This document shows, one piece after another, positions 21,851-32,220 of a stretch of 64,000 nt of DNA. The notes below the pieces were generated by a model. That model ran no database searches. It had not been told where the DNA came from and worked only from the letters and a program-made list of their open reading frames with translations. Made by a program: the position numbers and the translations under genes. Position 1 is the first letter of the stretch. The number at the start of each line of letters is the position of its first letter. The DNA is from Fistulifera solaris (taxonomy: Eukaryota > Bacillariophyta > Bacillariophyceae > Naviculales > Stauroneidaceae). The stretch lies in contig AP026123.1 in NCBI GenBank assembly GCA_030295235.1, positions 682,001 through 746,000 on the forward strand. The letters run 5' to 3'.

Positions 21851-22541
21851 GATTTGTATCCGATATAATCAATGAGTGTTTGAGACGTTATACTATCATG
21901 CAAAGACGCCTCTGCTCTCCAATTTGTTGTTGGCACTGTCAAGGCACTTCTTCGAAACATTCGTCTTTCCTTGATGTCATTTCGAAATGCTTTGTCAGCT
22001 TCAAAGAGTGAAGCGACCGGTACTGAAGGTGTTTCTTGCAAGCAATCGGGTCATTTTCGTTGAAGAGGTCAACGAAAATGGTGGCAAGGAAAAAAAAATT
22101 GTTTGAAAGTCGCACCGCCGCACTTCCATGAGTACTTAACAGGTGCTTCGACAGAATTCGCTTAAGTATTAGAGCCAACGGAATAAAGAACTTTTAAGTA
22201 TTCATGTGGACTATCCCTTGATCTGTCTCTCATCCCACTGGTACTGAATTTTGGAATGGGAAGTACAAATGACCCGAACCATGACTAATGTCACCTTGCG
22301 TTCCGCACTTTGCTTTGATAAGTGAATGTCTCACATTTTTCACGGGAAGTACAATAAGAGTCACACAAACCCTCGTGTCAGTACTGCTTTGAATGGCTTT
22401 GCAAGGATGGAGAAAGCTCCCCTCACCAAGACCTCATTCCTTGGTTTGACGATGATGGTGAATGAAACAATCCATTTCCTGTGAAGTCAAACATCAAACA
22501 ATACAATCTTACTTCAAGCCGACAACTTAAATTCTTTCGCC
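21851..22541. other. Divergent intergenic region
   Basis: About 690 bases between W-K-P-W family members D (minus) and E (plus). No gene, RNA or repeat is recognised; it must carry both promoters. Confidence 0.5.
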
Positions 22542-23504
22542 ATGACAGTCTACGATCAAAGCGATAGCGACGACTCTTCCTATGAAGAACAGAGTGAGAG
22601 CGAAAGCGAATACACGGAAGAAGAAGTGGAGGAGGAAACTGAAGAGGACGATACAGAATCTTCGAGTGTTGTCATAGAGTCCAAACCTATCAAGATTACA
22701 TCCTTCTGGGAAACAGCCACTCCCAAATCCCCCCGGCAAGAAGGAAGTCGAAAGTTCCAGTAGCGATGAGGAAGACACGGACGACTCTAGTAGTAGTGAC
22801 GCGAAAAAAATATCGGTACGAAAGACGTCGATCACCAAGGTTCCAGACGTGTCACAAGCTTCACCGGTGCGGGTCAAAGAAGATATCCCTTCCGTGCTAA
22901 AACAACAGGGTCCTTCGACTCCAGTCGCACCGTCTCCACCACCCGTCGTTGTTGTGAAACCGTCAGCACCCGTCCCGACCCCAGATGTTGTGGTAGAAAC
23001 CCCGGCACCGTCTTCTGTCGTTGTGGAGGAGCCCGTATCCCCTGTCTCTCCACCGTCTCCTGTGATCAAATCATTAGTGGCCGTTCCGACTTCTGTAAAA
23101 GCATCTTCCCCGCCTAAACCATCCCCCGTCAAGGTGCCGTCTCCACCGGCGACCAAGAAAGAACCGTCACGAGCTCCGGCGACTACGTTTCATCGACCTG
23201 CAGGCTTTACACCTGAAAATGAACCAGCGGACGACGACAAATTGGCTTGGAAGAAGCCGGATTGGGCGAAAAAGACGGTCCTACGGGCCACCGAAAAGGG
23301 CGATTTGCTCAAGCATGGTGCTACTTTGGCAGCTCCTATTACGAAAATCAGTGAAGTAGTAGAAAAGGAAAAGAAAAATTTAGGCTTTGCCAAGCCTGAA
23401 TGGACCAAGACGGTGAATCTCAAAAGTCACAGAAAGGAGATAAGATGAAAGCTGGTGAATACATCAGCCGACCCATTGGAGGCATCAAAGCGTTGGAAGA
23501 CTAA
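22542..23504 (+). CDS. W-K-P-W repeat family protein E, two repeats (two frame breaks)
   Basis: The corrected product is 320 residues. It has an acidic Ser/Glu N-terminus (EEQSESESEYTEEEVEEE), a Pro/Val-rich linker (about 110-215), and two C-terminal repeats: LAWKKPDWAKKTVLRATEKG and LGFAKPEWTKTVNLKS, each followed by a P-I motif (LAAPITKIS; SRPIGGIKALED at the end). Two frame breaks interrupt it. The six-C run at 22730-22735 needs one base fewer, and the four-A run at 23422-23425 needs one more. Both corrections restore repeat periodicity, and the total length becomes a multiple of three. Its final residues resemble those of the small member at 17039-17425. Confidence 0.75.
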
Positions 23505-23606
23505 TCTCATTTTATGTCTGCGTGACATCAAATACATTGTTCTTGAACTAGTCATAACTAATCTTATATATTATGAGTATCGGCTATCATTACACCTTGG
23601 ATACCA

Positions 23607-25981
23607 CTAACGCCCTTGTCTTTGTCGCTTTGCGAAGAGGGGGTGCTTCTTCGAAGAACCAGACGAGCTTTCGCGATACCTGAGACCACTCCCGCCACTC
23701 ATTTGCGCCATCGTAAGACCCGCTGTGCGCTTGACGCTTGCATCGGCTAAAGCGGCTCCATCTGCATTGGTGCGTCGTATAGCAGTGTCCTCCGCCCTCT
23801 GGTCCTTTTCAAGTTCTGTTTCGCTGCCAAGCACTGTGCGAAGGAGGTCTCGGTCGTTTTCTGGTGTAGAATACGCGTAGCCTTTCTCGACTGCTTCCTT
23901 ATCTGCTCGTTCGCAAAGGTTCGTTACGATTTTAAAAGTATAACCTTGGTCAATCAAGTACTGCTGACGCTTGGCCGAGTAAAACATCTCTTGTGTGTCG
24001 GTACTGACCAAGGTGTAAAAGAAAGCATTAAAAGACGACCGATTGCTACCATCTTGTTGGGTGAAGGATTTAGGTCTAAGAATGCGTCCTAACCGTTGTG
24101 CTTCTTGTCGCCGTGATCCGAAATGAGATGACACTTGGATAATAACATTCGCCTCGGGAAGATCGATTGACGTATCACCGACTTTGCTGATACAAATGGT
24201 TCTCACAGTGTCTGTTGATCGAAACGTTCCTAAAATGGCTTGTCGTTCGTACTCCGGTGTTTCTCCGTATATCAAAGGCTTCTTCAACATCTCGGCAAAC
24301 TTTTTCAAACTGTACACCAGGTCAGAGAAAACTATAATTTTGTCTCCTCTTTCCTCGTGAAAGCGAACAAGAAACTCCGTCGCTCTGAGCTTGCTCGGGT
24401 TCATTACATAGAGAAGCTGCTTCAAACGAGAGTTAGATGCCATCAAGTATTCCTTCATGAACGGGCCAGTCATGGGGCACCACACTTCAACACACTGCAC
24501 GTTGGCAAGATAGCCTTGCGCAGTAAGATCCATCCAATTTGCTTCGTAAAGCTTTGGTCCGATCAGAAAGTTCAAGTCGCTGATAAGATCGTCTTCGCGG
24601 ACTAGAGTTGCGGTCAAACCCAGTCGACAATGGGCCTTAACAGAACCAACTACGCGACGAAACATCTTGGCTGGGACGACGTGGACTTCATCCATCAATA
24701 GCAAACCCCATTCACGGGAGGTGATGATATCCATAATTTCTTGGGCTTTGTCGGAGCGTTTTCCTGAAAAGCTAACCATGGTATAAGTGGTCACCAATAC
24801 ACAAGCACCTGGGTTGATTGTATCCTTGCGATCGGACGTAAACACGGCAATGTTTTCGTCGGGAATGTTAGTCCATAGCTGAAATTGAAACTTCCACTGT
24901 AGTACAGAGACTGCGTTTGTGCAGAGACATACAACAGATTTCTTGATTGTTTGCGCCGCGGTTACTCCGGTCAAAGTCTTCCCCGCGCCGCATGGTAGCA
25001 CAATGATGCCCGACCTCGCTCTGCCGTTCCCAAACATTTTAGCTAAAGACCGCTCTTGGTACCGCCGAATGCGTGTGTGAGGTTTTAAATCGAATTGCGG
25101 TACATTGGGATTGATTTGATCGTTTCGGAAATCATACTCTTCCATGAGCGGGTAATCCAACTCAATCGCTTGCCGCTTCACTTGCTCGACGGCTTCGGCT
25201 TTTACCTGAAAGCTTACCACGACTGTAGGCTTCTTGACTTTCTGTGCTTCGTCTCTGTCTTCGTCGTCGCTATCTTCGTCGGGTTCTCGGAGTATTTGTA
25301 GATTCTCCTTCATTTCCTCTGCTTTCGTGTAAGTTGTAAAACCCTGCTCGTCTACGTTCTCCGTATCCTCCATTAATCGGGCCTGAGCAATGGTCGGATC
25401 ACGAAGAAGCTCGCGGAGAACCATAGGAAATTCGGATTCCACATAAAATCGATTGTGTTTCAAAACTAATTTGGCTTTGCCATATTTCATGGTACAATCG
25501 CGAATGAATTTCTTCACTTCTTTGGGCAGTTCATTCTTCGACAACCGTTCCAAAACGCTAATGATAGCTTCCGTTTCTATGTTGGTTGCCACAGCAGCAT
25601 ATAAGCTATAAGGTGTGAGTTTGTATCTTTGTAAAGAAAAAGGAAACCGCCGGTGAGAAAGGAAAGTCATAGCGCGCCTTGATAAGATTGAAAGAAACAA
25701 CTTACTGATGGAGAAACTCGGGTCTCGCCACAGGCTCAGCAATTGCTACTAAAAAAGTCGTAGGCAGCAGCATAGAGATCGTGAAACGCCTCCATAAATA
25801 TATTTCCATCCGGACAAGTCCAAACCGGGCGCTGAATGTGGTCGGGTTTCAAAGGAAGGTGCGAAAAATCGGCTCCTAAACCGCCGGTGCTGTTCTTGGT
25901 CAATGCAGCCTCGCGCTTCTCGGCTCTCAATACCAGTTTGCGCGCGCTGGTGTATTCATCGGGGGCATCGACATCACCCAT
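23607..25981 (-). CDS. XPB: XPB/ERCC3-type DNA helicase of TFIIH (frame break, 1 intron)
   Basis: XPB is the 3'-5' DNA translocase of TFIIH, used in promoter opening and nucleotide excision repair. The N-terminal XPB-specific segment reads HIQRPVWTCPDGNIFMEAFH and continues with IAEPVARPEFLHQ. The helicase core has Walker A PCGAGKTLTG, the DEVH box LLMDEVHVVP, the RED motif LVREDDLISDLNFLIGP, and motif VI QRLGRILRPK. Exon 1 is 25706-25981, the intron 25627-25705 (GTAAGT...AAAG), exon 2 23607-25626. Exon 1 reads out of frame before the intron unless one base is removed from the A run 25751-25756; that gives DFLVAIAEPV, matching XPB. The corrected length is 764 residues. An upstream in-frame ATG at 26107 exists, but MGDVDAPDEY at 25981 looks the better start. 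Confidence 0.95.
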
Positions 25982-26131
25982 GGCTGAAGGTAAAGGTAGA
26001 GCGAACAGAAACTTTGAATGGAATTGCTTTGCACCGCCGGTCGGAAAGAATGAAAACAATAAACAACAAAAAATTTTGCGATCCGCGTTCATCGTACATG
26101 CGTACATGCGTCAACCGTTCCATTGATTTAG

Positions 26132-26185
26132 TATAGACCCAAAGTGTCACTTAAATTATCCACGACTGCATTTCAGTCATGAATC
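26132..26185 (+). repeat. Short dispersed repeat with hairpin (TATAGACCC...CAGTCATGAATC)
   Basis: It starts TATAGACCCAAAGTGT and ends ACTGCATTTCAGTCATGAAT; the inner GACTG-CATTT-CAGTC can form a stem-loop. Related copies occur at 43731-43840, 46541-46620, 46767-46820, 46981-47042 and 61267-61320. This copy lies in the XPB/SmG promoter region. Confidence 0.75.
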
Positions 26186-26369
26186 TTCAGTCCGTCTGAC
26201 ATTCGCTCACCATGACACAAACCGCAAGAAAAACTCGACCATGCTTATTGTTGTTATTGGTAATAATGCTTATCATTTGGTTGGCGAAACCTATCGTTTA
26301 GACAATTGCTTTGCAGTAGATCACCTCTCGATCAAGTAGTCTTCAGAAAACTGAGTAGCTGTAGTGAGC

Positions 26370-26669
26370 ATGGCTCCGAAATTTCAAAAAGGACCGGACT
26401 TAAAACGCTTCATGGTGAGTGTTTCATTTTTTAGCGACATTGTGCGTTGCGCTCACGTTCCATTCTCACCCAAGCTGTTACAGGACAAGCGCTTGCGTGT
26501 CTCTTTGAATGGTAATCGACGTATCATTGGAACTTTGCGAGGTTACGATGCGTTCTTGAATGTGGTTTTAGAGCAAGTAGAAAATGAGGCAAATGGCGAA
26601 TATTTGGGACAAGTTGTCCTTCGAGGAAACTCGATTGTGCAGTTTGAAGGCCTTGAACGAGTATCTTAA
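26370..26669 (+). CDS. SNRPG: Small nuclear ribonucleoprotein G (SmG)
   Basis: SmG is one of the seven Sm proteins that form the ring on spliceosomal snRNAs. The 76-residue product has the Sm1 motif LRVSLNGNRRIIGTLRGYDA followed by FLNVVLEQ, and the Sm2 motif VVLRGNSIVQFEGLERV. The IRGNS-type Sm2 wording with the C-terminal LERV is typical of SmG. Exon 1 (26370-26414) ends LKRFM, followed by a 69-base intron (26415-26483, GTGAGT...TACAG), and exon 2 begins DKRLRVSL. The gene is divergent from XPB, with about 390 bases between the two starts. Confidence 0.93.
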   Translation: MAPKFQKGPDLKRFMVSVSFFSDIVRCAHVPFSPKLLQDKRLRVSLNGNRRIIGTLRGYDAFLNVVLEQVENEANGEYLGQVVLRGNSIVQFEGLERVS

Positions 26670-26865
26670 TGTTGACTGTCGCGTGGGTTTCGAAGTTTTA
26701 TCAATTCATTTTAGAAAAAACGTTCCATCGCGTCGAAGCTTAAAAGCTACGAAAACTTGTGTAGCTACTGAAGCTTTATCAATTAATGTAACTTGTTCGG
26801 GGCCCTTAGTTACTGGACTAATCAAGACTTAATTAAATGTTTGTGCAAATTTCAATGCTCCTCCT

Positions 26866-29180
26866 CTAAACCTCGGAAACATCCGAACTTTCCGTACGGG
26901 TCACGTACTTCATTCCGATTGCTTCGTACGGACTTTTCGCTAAAGGCGTTCGACTGTGTGTGACGGACCATGCGCCCGAGGCGACTGACGAGCTCGAGCT
27001 CATATTTAGATCGTTTCCATGTACAGGTAGCTTCTCCAAGAAAGAAGAAAGAATGTAGAGGGTGTTGGGCAGCTTGAGCTCCACTGTACCCTCTGTCAAT
27101 TGTTTGCGAATCGAGCGAACGAATGCTTTGCACGTCTTCGCCCAGATCTCAAGGGCCATGGCACATGACTTAGTTCTGAACGATGAGATTCCTTTTTTCT
27201 TTTGGTATTGACGAAGTGCGGTAGCAAGCGCGTTCCCACTACGATGATGCGCTTTGACCATTTCATCACCCCGGTAGATGCCGAATCCAGCTAGGAAATC
27301 TACTTGCCAAGGGCGTAGAATGTTTTCAAGCGAAGTTGGCTCCTCAGGATTTCGCAGACCGGTGGAGTACTTGCCGCACGTACATCCAGTCCCCATCAAT
27401 GGTAAGAAGAAGTCGATCAGGTCATCCTTCCCGGCAAACAGTCCGCTCGAACAGAAACATTCGCCGTCCGCGGGAAATCTCGAATCACCAATGCTTCCCA
27501 CTCTGTTAATAATGATGTCACGGTGCCACGGTCGCCCGTCTCGCGAAGCGCTGCCAATGGCTGGCTGTGTATTATGCACCTTCGGGTGAATGTTCCGGGT
27601 CCAAGGTGAATCGGCTGGAGTTTTGATTGGCGAAGGACCAAGACTTTCACACTCCGTTCTAATGTCGGTAAGCTTGCTATCAGCCACGGAGTAGTGCTCA
27701 TCATCGTCAATTTCTACGTGTGACGGGATAGAACAGTTGTCATCGGTGTTGAACGTTTTCGTTTCTCTCGTGAGGTCCATAAAATCCGTCATGCGGCGCT
27801 TGCTGCCTTGGTTTGGTTTTACATCCCTCTCTGGACTCGGAAAAACTAATCCACTGCTTTTTCGATCAGCATCTGACATGTTGTGAAGGGTGTTACGATC
27901 GATTGAACGAGGTGCAGATTTCGACCGCTGGTATCTAGCTCCATTTCCCGACTTTCCTCTATGATCCAAAGGTGACGGAACGAAATCAAACTCAGAGTGC
28001 AAGCAATCAGTGCTGTCTTCTCTCTGGTAATCAGGATGATCTCGGTGTGTCGGTGTGTTTGCGAAAAGTGCCGATTTTGAGCGGGGTAGCGGATGTACCG
28101 CATCGACATTTTCAAGAACTTGTTGAACAGCAGTTCTAAAGTCACCACGGCTTCTGGATGCAGATCTTGTTCGACGAATGTTTCGTCCCGGGCCATCCTG
28201 ACCAGCTTCGGGTACTTGGGTTCGAGTTCTTCCTCTCGAGCTTGCTCGTGTGTCGCGACGGCTCTGAAAGTACTGTTCCCTGATTTTCGATGCTTGACTA
28301 ACACATGCAGAATCGTCGTCCGGCTTACTTTTCGAATCAGATGTACGAACTGCCGTTGCCTCATGGACCCTTCCACGTTGAAAGCTATCCCCCACAGGGG
28401 CAATTTGCTCTTCCTTAGATGTACTGCGCGATGATCTCAATGGAGAAAGCTTTCCTGGTGACAAAAAATGGGCATTTGGCTTGTCATCACTCTTTTCACG
28501 CCAGTGTTGGAGAATGTGGGCGAAGCTCTTTCTTCCTTCTTGTTTCTTTTGAATGAGTTGCGACGGTAGACTCATTCGTCGACGTGCACGCTCGTTGAAA
28601 GTGCTCGGAAATGTTGAGCTTCTTGGAGTGATCAGGGCCACCATGTTCTGTTCTCGCCATTCATTCTCCTTCTTTTTCTGCTGCATTTCTTGCTGCTTTC
28701 GCAACTCCTCTTGCTTTTCCTGTTGTTGCTGGTGTACTCTATCTTCGATCCCCCCGATGATGTCTGAAATCAGATGAGATTCAACAAGAAGCGTTGTCTG
28801 TGGTATCACCTTTTTCTCGATCCCATCAAACCCATTTCTCTCCAAATTTCATAGGCCCATTCGTACGGATCTTCGATAGTTTGAGTGGCTACACTCGTTT
28901 TGGTTGTGCGCGGCGGATTTTGAGATGCCATAATGCTTTCATGTGCAAGGGAAGGAGCAGATTCCTTGCACTCTAACAAGAATTCGAGATCTTTTGATTG
29001 CGCATTGCTCTGACTTTTACTCGATCGCTGAGGAGATTCCAACTGTTTTGCGACGTCGTTTTCCTTTTCATTGCCATGGTTCGTGGAAGTTTCTTTCGGT
29101 TTGCTGTTGTTCGATTTGGCCCCTTCACTGCTCTTCTTCGCCGAAGCAGTGTTTGGACTTCGATTCCAAAGACGAAGCAT
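26866..29180 (-). CDS. Unknown 771-residue protein, disordered with a Cys-containing C-terminal domain (frame break)
   Basis: I do not recognise this protein. The N-terminal 550 residues are polar and charged, with a Gln/Lys/Glu coiled-coil-like stretch (HQQQQEKQEELRKQQEMQQK) and many R-S-x-S-A/S motifs such as RSKSAPRSIDR and RTRSASRSRG. The C-terminal 200 residues look folded: CFCSSGLFAGKDDLIDFFLP, GCTCGKYSTG, a segment RPWQVDFLAGFGIYRGDEMV, and helical segments. The ATG at 29180 opens a frame that ends at 28806; the long downstream frame overlaps it from 28845. One inserted base near 28808-28830 (for example the GGG run) would join IWREMG to FDGIEKKV. An intron is a less likely alternative because phases do not match. 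Confidence 0.6.
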
Positions 29181-29993
29181 TTGTAATTCGTCTAATGTAG
29201 CACGCTTTGATTCCTCTGTTTCTTTGTAAGTGAAGGGATGTATTTGTTGTTCCTATCAAGTGGCGAGGCAAAAAGTGACGACAGAGCTCATTCATCCTTG
29301 ATTTCCTCGTTGATTTGAGTGTGGAGCATAGAGCAGTGAGAGCGAAGGTGCGGACAAAAAAAGTGTCTTGCAATTATACGTTTACGTATACTTTGATTAT
29401 CTAGGGTGTTTTTTCTAGTTTCGTACTTACAGCTTTCGCGAAGCCGTCTGTCATAAGAGTAGTAAATCTGAAAGTACCGGGACGACATAACAAACTCTAT
29501 CTCGAGAAAAGCAACGCGCAACGCCCCTGCACCTATACCGTTAACCTTTATTATGTTTAGCAGGTAGACGACCTTTCCAAGAGTGAAACACGTACCTAAC
29601 AAAAAAAATTCCAAGCATGCAGACCTACCGTCAGCAATGACAGCAATTAGAAAAGCGTTAAGGTTTCATGCATGATAAAGATAGGCGATAGGTCAATGTC
29701 GCGACAACCATCGATGTAAACAAGGCCGTGAAACAGACTATAGAGAGTGTCTGAAAACTGTAACTGCAATCGTCGATCACGAGCCAGGGAACCACCTAGC
29801 TATTACACGGGCTCTCGCAGCTAGTCTCGCCTTTAGCCTGACGCATCTAGAGCAATCTATGCAGTATTTACTCGAAGTGGTCGGTGTTTGTGAAGTATGC
29901 AACGCTCTAAACCTATTATAGCAAACCGTCGATTATAACCATCATTTATTACGAAAGAACTTTCTGAATTAACTAGGTGCGTTAGCCCTTTCG
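29181..29993. other. Intergenic, nothing recognised
   Basis: About 800 bases upstream of the 771-residue protein gene and downstream of the GAT-like gene. Only short frames without similarity are present. Confidence 0.5.
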
Positions 29994-30512
29994 TTAAAAA
30001 AACGAGTCGAATGCATCATCTGACATAGAAGCTGGAACTCCGGGGGCAGGTGCGCCTCCAAGTGGCTCGGTATCAAACAAATCTCCAGACTTCCCTGCAA
30101 CAGGCGCACAAGTCGTAGATGATTCTGCAAACAATAGATCCTCAGCGACATCTGGTTGTGGAGCTGCTGCTACTGTCGTGGTAGCAGGGGTTTCGGTCAA
30201 AGCAACCGTGTCGATATCCGTCATAACTTTTGTCAGACGATCATTGACTTCCAAACATTTCACCAGAACAGGCTCCGAAACAAATCCTTGAGCAGCGGCT
30301 TCGACTAACTGGACCATGCGTGGGGCACAAGCCTCTAAGAAACCAATTAACGACATCACAGTTGCGTCTTTTCGAACACTAGGAACAGGATTGCCGCCGC
30401 CTGGTCGCAAAAGACCCTCAATAATGTCCATTTTCTCGCAAACAGTATTCAAGTCGCTCATGATTTTATTATCGACAATGTCTTGCGACGGGGTACCAAT
30501 GGTGGACGTCAT
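29994..30512 (-). CDS. GAT-domain-like sorting protein with clathrin/adaptor motifs
   Basis: This 172-residue protein has a helical N-terminal domain. Its last two helices (FLEACAPRMVQLVEAAAQGF, then VLVKCLEVNDRLTKVMTD) match the GAT domain of TOM1 and GGA proteins, including the N-D-x-L signature of the final helix. GAT domains bind ubiquitin and membrane-traffic partners on endosomes. The tail is disordered with acidic-hydrophobic peptide motifs: EDLLFAES, GDLFDTEP and the terminal DDAFDSFF. These resemble clathrin-box and adaptor-ear ligands. There is no VHS domain, unlike animal TOM1/GGA. The frame is intact with ATG at 30512. The assignment is based on motif resemblance, so the subfamily is uncertain. 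Confidence 0.6.
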   Translation of the reverse strand: MTSTIGTPSQDIVDNKIMSDLNTVCEKMDIIEGLLRPGGGNPVPSVRKDATVMSLIGFLEACAPRMVQLVEAAAQGFVSEPVLVKCLEVNDRLTKVMTDIDTVALTETPATTTVAAAPQPDVAEDLLFAESSTTCAPVAGKSGDLFDTEPLGGAPAPGVPASMSDDAFDSFF

Positions 30513-30799
30513 TGTATAATACGGTTCCGGTGTGGTGAAGTTTCGGCAGACAGGCGGTGCTTAGCAATTATCGTAAGAATGCAAGCTAGCTAATCTTTCG
30601 TCGCTCTGATTTATTACTTGGGACGGGCGCTAAGTATGTAGGCTGTATGTTTTCGTTAGTTCAAAGACGAAGAGTTTCGTTCGAATGAACAAAGTAATTT
30701 CACCTTTAACGCGATGAGATGCGACGTTCGGATCTTTTGGCACGTCGCATTCGTCGCTTTTTTTCTCCCTCCAATCATAGGTAACTGTGGGGCAATAAC

Positions 30800-31890
30800 C
30801 CAGATTTTCTGTATGAATGAAATGCAACTGGTCCAGATTTTCTGGACCACTCCAGATGTTCTGTATGAATGAAATGCAACTGGTCCAGATTTTCTGGACC
30901 ACTCCAGATGTTCTGTATGAATGAAATACAACTGGTCCAGAATTTCTGGACCACTCCAGATGTTCTGTATGAATGAAATACAACTGGTCCAGAATTTCTG
31001 GACCAACCCAGATTTTCTGTATGAATGAAATGCAACTGGTCCAGAATTTCTGGACCAACCCAGATTTTCTGTATGAATAATATACCACTTGTCCAGAATT
31101 TCTGGACCACCCCAGATGTTCTGTATGAATGAATTACAACTGGTCCAGATTTTCTGGACCATCCCAGATTTTCTATATGAATGAAATACAACTGGTCCAG
31201 AACTTCTGGACCTCCCCAGAGTTGCTGTAGGAATGAAATACAACTAGTCCAGATTTTCTGGACCAGCCCAGATTTTCTATAAGAAGGAATTACAACTGGT
31301 CCAGATTTTCTGGACCACCCCAGATGTTCTGTATGAATGAAATACAACTGGTCCAGATTTTCTGGACCTTCCCAGAGTTGCTGTAGGAATGAGAATACAA
31401 CTGGTCCAGAAATTCTGGACCTCCCCAGAGTTGCTGTATGAATGAATTACAACTGGTCCAGAATTTCTGGACCTCCCCAGAGTTGCTGTAGGAATGAAAT
31501 ACAACTGGTCCAGATTTTCTGGACCAGCCCAGAGTTGCTGTAGGAATGAATTACAACTGGTCCAGAATTTCTGGACCACCCCAGATTTTCTGTAAGAATG
31601 AAATACAACTGGTCCAGAAATTCTGGACCACCCCAGATTTTCTGTATAAATGGAATACAACTTGTCCAGAATTTCTCGACCTCCCCAGAGTTGCTGTAGG
31701 AATGAAATACAACTGGTCCAGATTTTCTGGACCTCCCCAGAGTTGCTGTAGGAATGAATTACAACTGGTCCAGAATTTCTGGACCACCCCAGATTTTCTG
31801 TAAGAATGAAATACAACTGGTCCAGAAATTCTGGACCTTCCCAGAGTTGCTGTAGGAATGAAATACAACTTGTCCAGAATTTCTGAACCG
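30800..31890. repeat. 52-base palindromic minisatellite, about 21 units
   Basis: The unit includes CTGGTCCAGAATTTCTGGACC (split as arms GGTCCAGAA / TTCTGGACC around one base), then a second weaker hairpin CCAGATTTTCTG, then TATGAATGAAATACAA. Successive CTGGTCC starts are at 30828, 30880 and onward, 52 bases apart. Variants include GGTCCAGATTTTCTGGACC and GGTCCAGAAATTCTGGACC, so the symmetry is mostly kept. A second subtype (CCCAGAGTTGCTGTAGGAATG) dominates the 3' half. Because 52 is not a multiple of three, all minus frames stay open and read the same DNA in three registers; I do not believe these frames are genes. Confidence 0.95.
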
Positions 31891-31913
31891 CCCTAGACCC
31901 AGAATGCTTCGTT

Positions 31914-31955
31914 GGTACGGTGTACCGGTACCGGTACCGTACCGGTTCACGGTAT
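31914..31955. repeat. GGTACC-rich palindromic block at array end
   Basis: Overlapping GGTACCGGTACC units form nested palindromes directly after the minisatellite (GTACCGGTACCGGTACCGTA). A shorter GTACCGGTACC block occurs at 2098-2110. No function is assigned. Confidence 0.7.
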
Positions 31956-32220
31956 TTGGTATGGGATTTACCTTAACCATAACCTCACGGGATTAGTTTT
32001 TGTTAGGTAACCCCCGCCGCCAAGTAAAGGACGTAGACTGTACGTCGTCCTTCTAGAAAATCAGGTACGGTAACTTGGACCAACAAATTTACTATAACTA
32101 AGCTATTAAAAAATGAACGTTTTACAGCAAAATTATAATTTCAGATTACTTCTCACGTAGGGAAATTGAAGAGCTCCAATTGGCACAACCACAGCGTCAG
32201 CGCTATCTACGTAGGATGTG

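Noticed and set aside
30630-31980. Several overlapping 100-195 residue minus frames with repeated GPVVFHSYRKSG-like peptides
   Set aside because: The same 52-base unit is read in three rotating registers; all frames lack stops because the unit does. No sign of a real protein.
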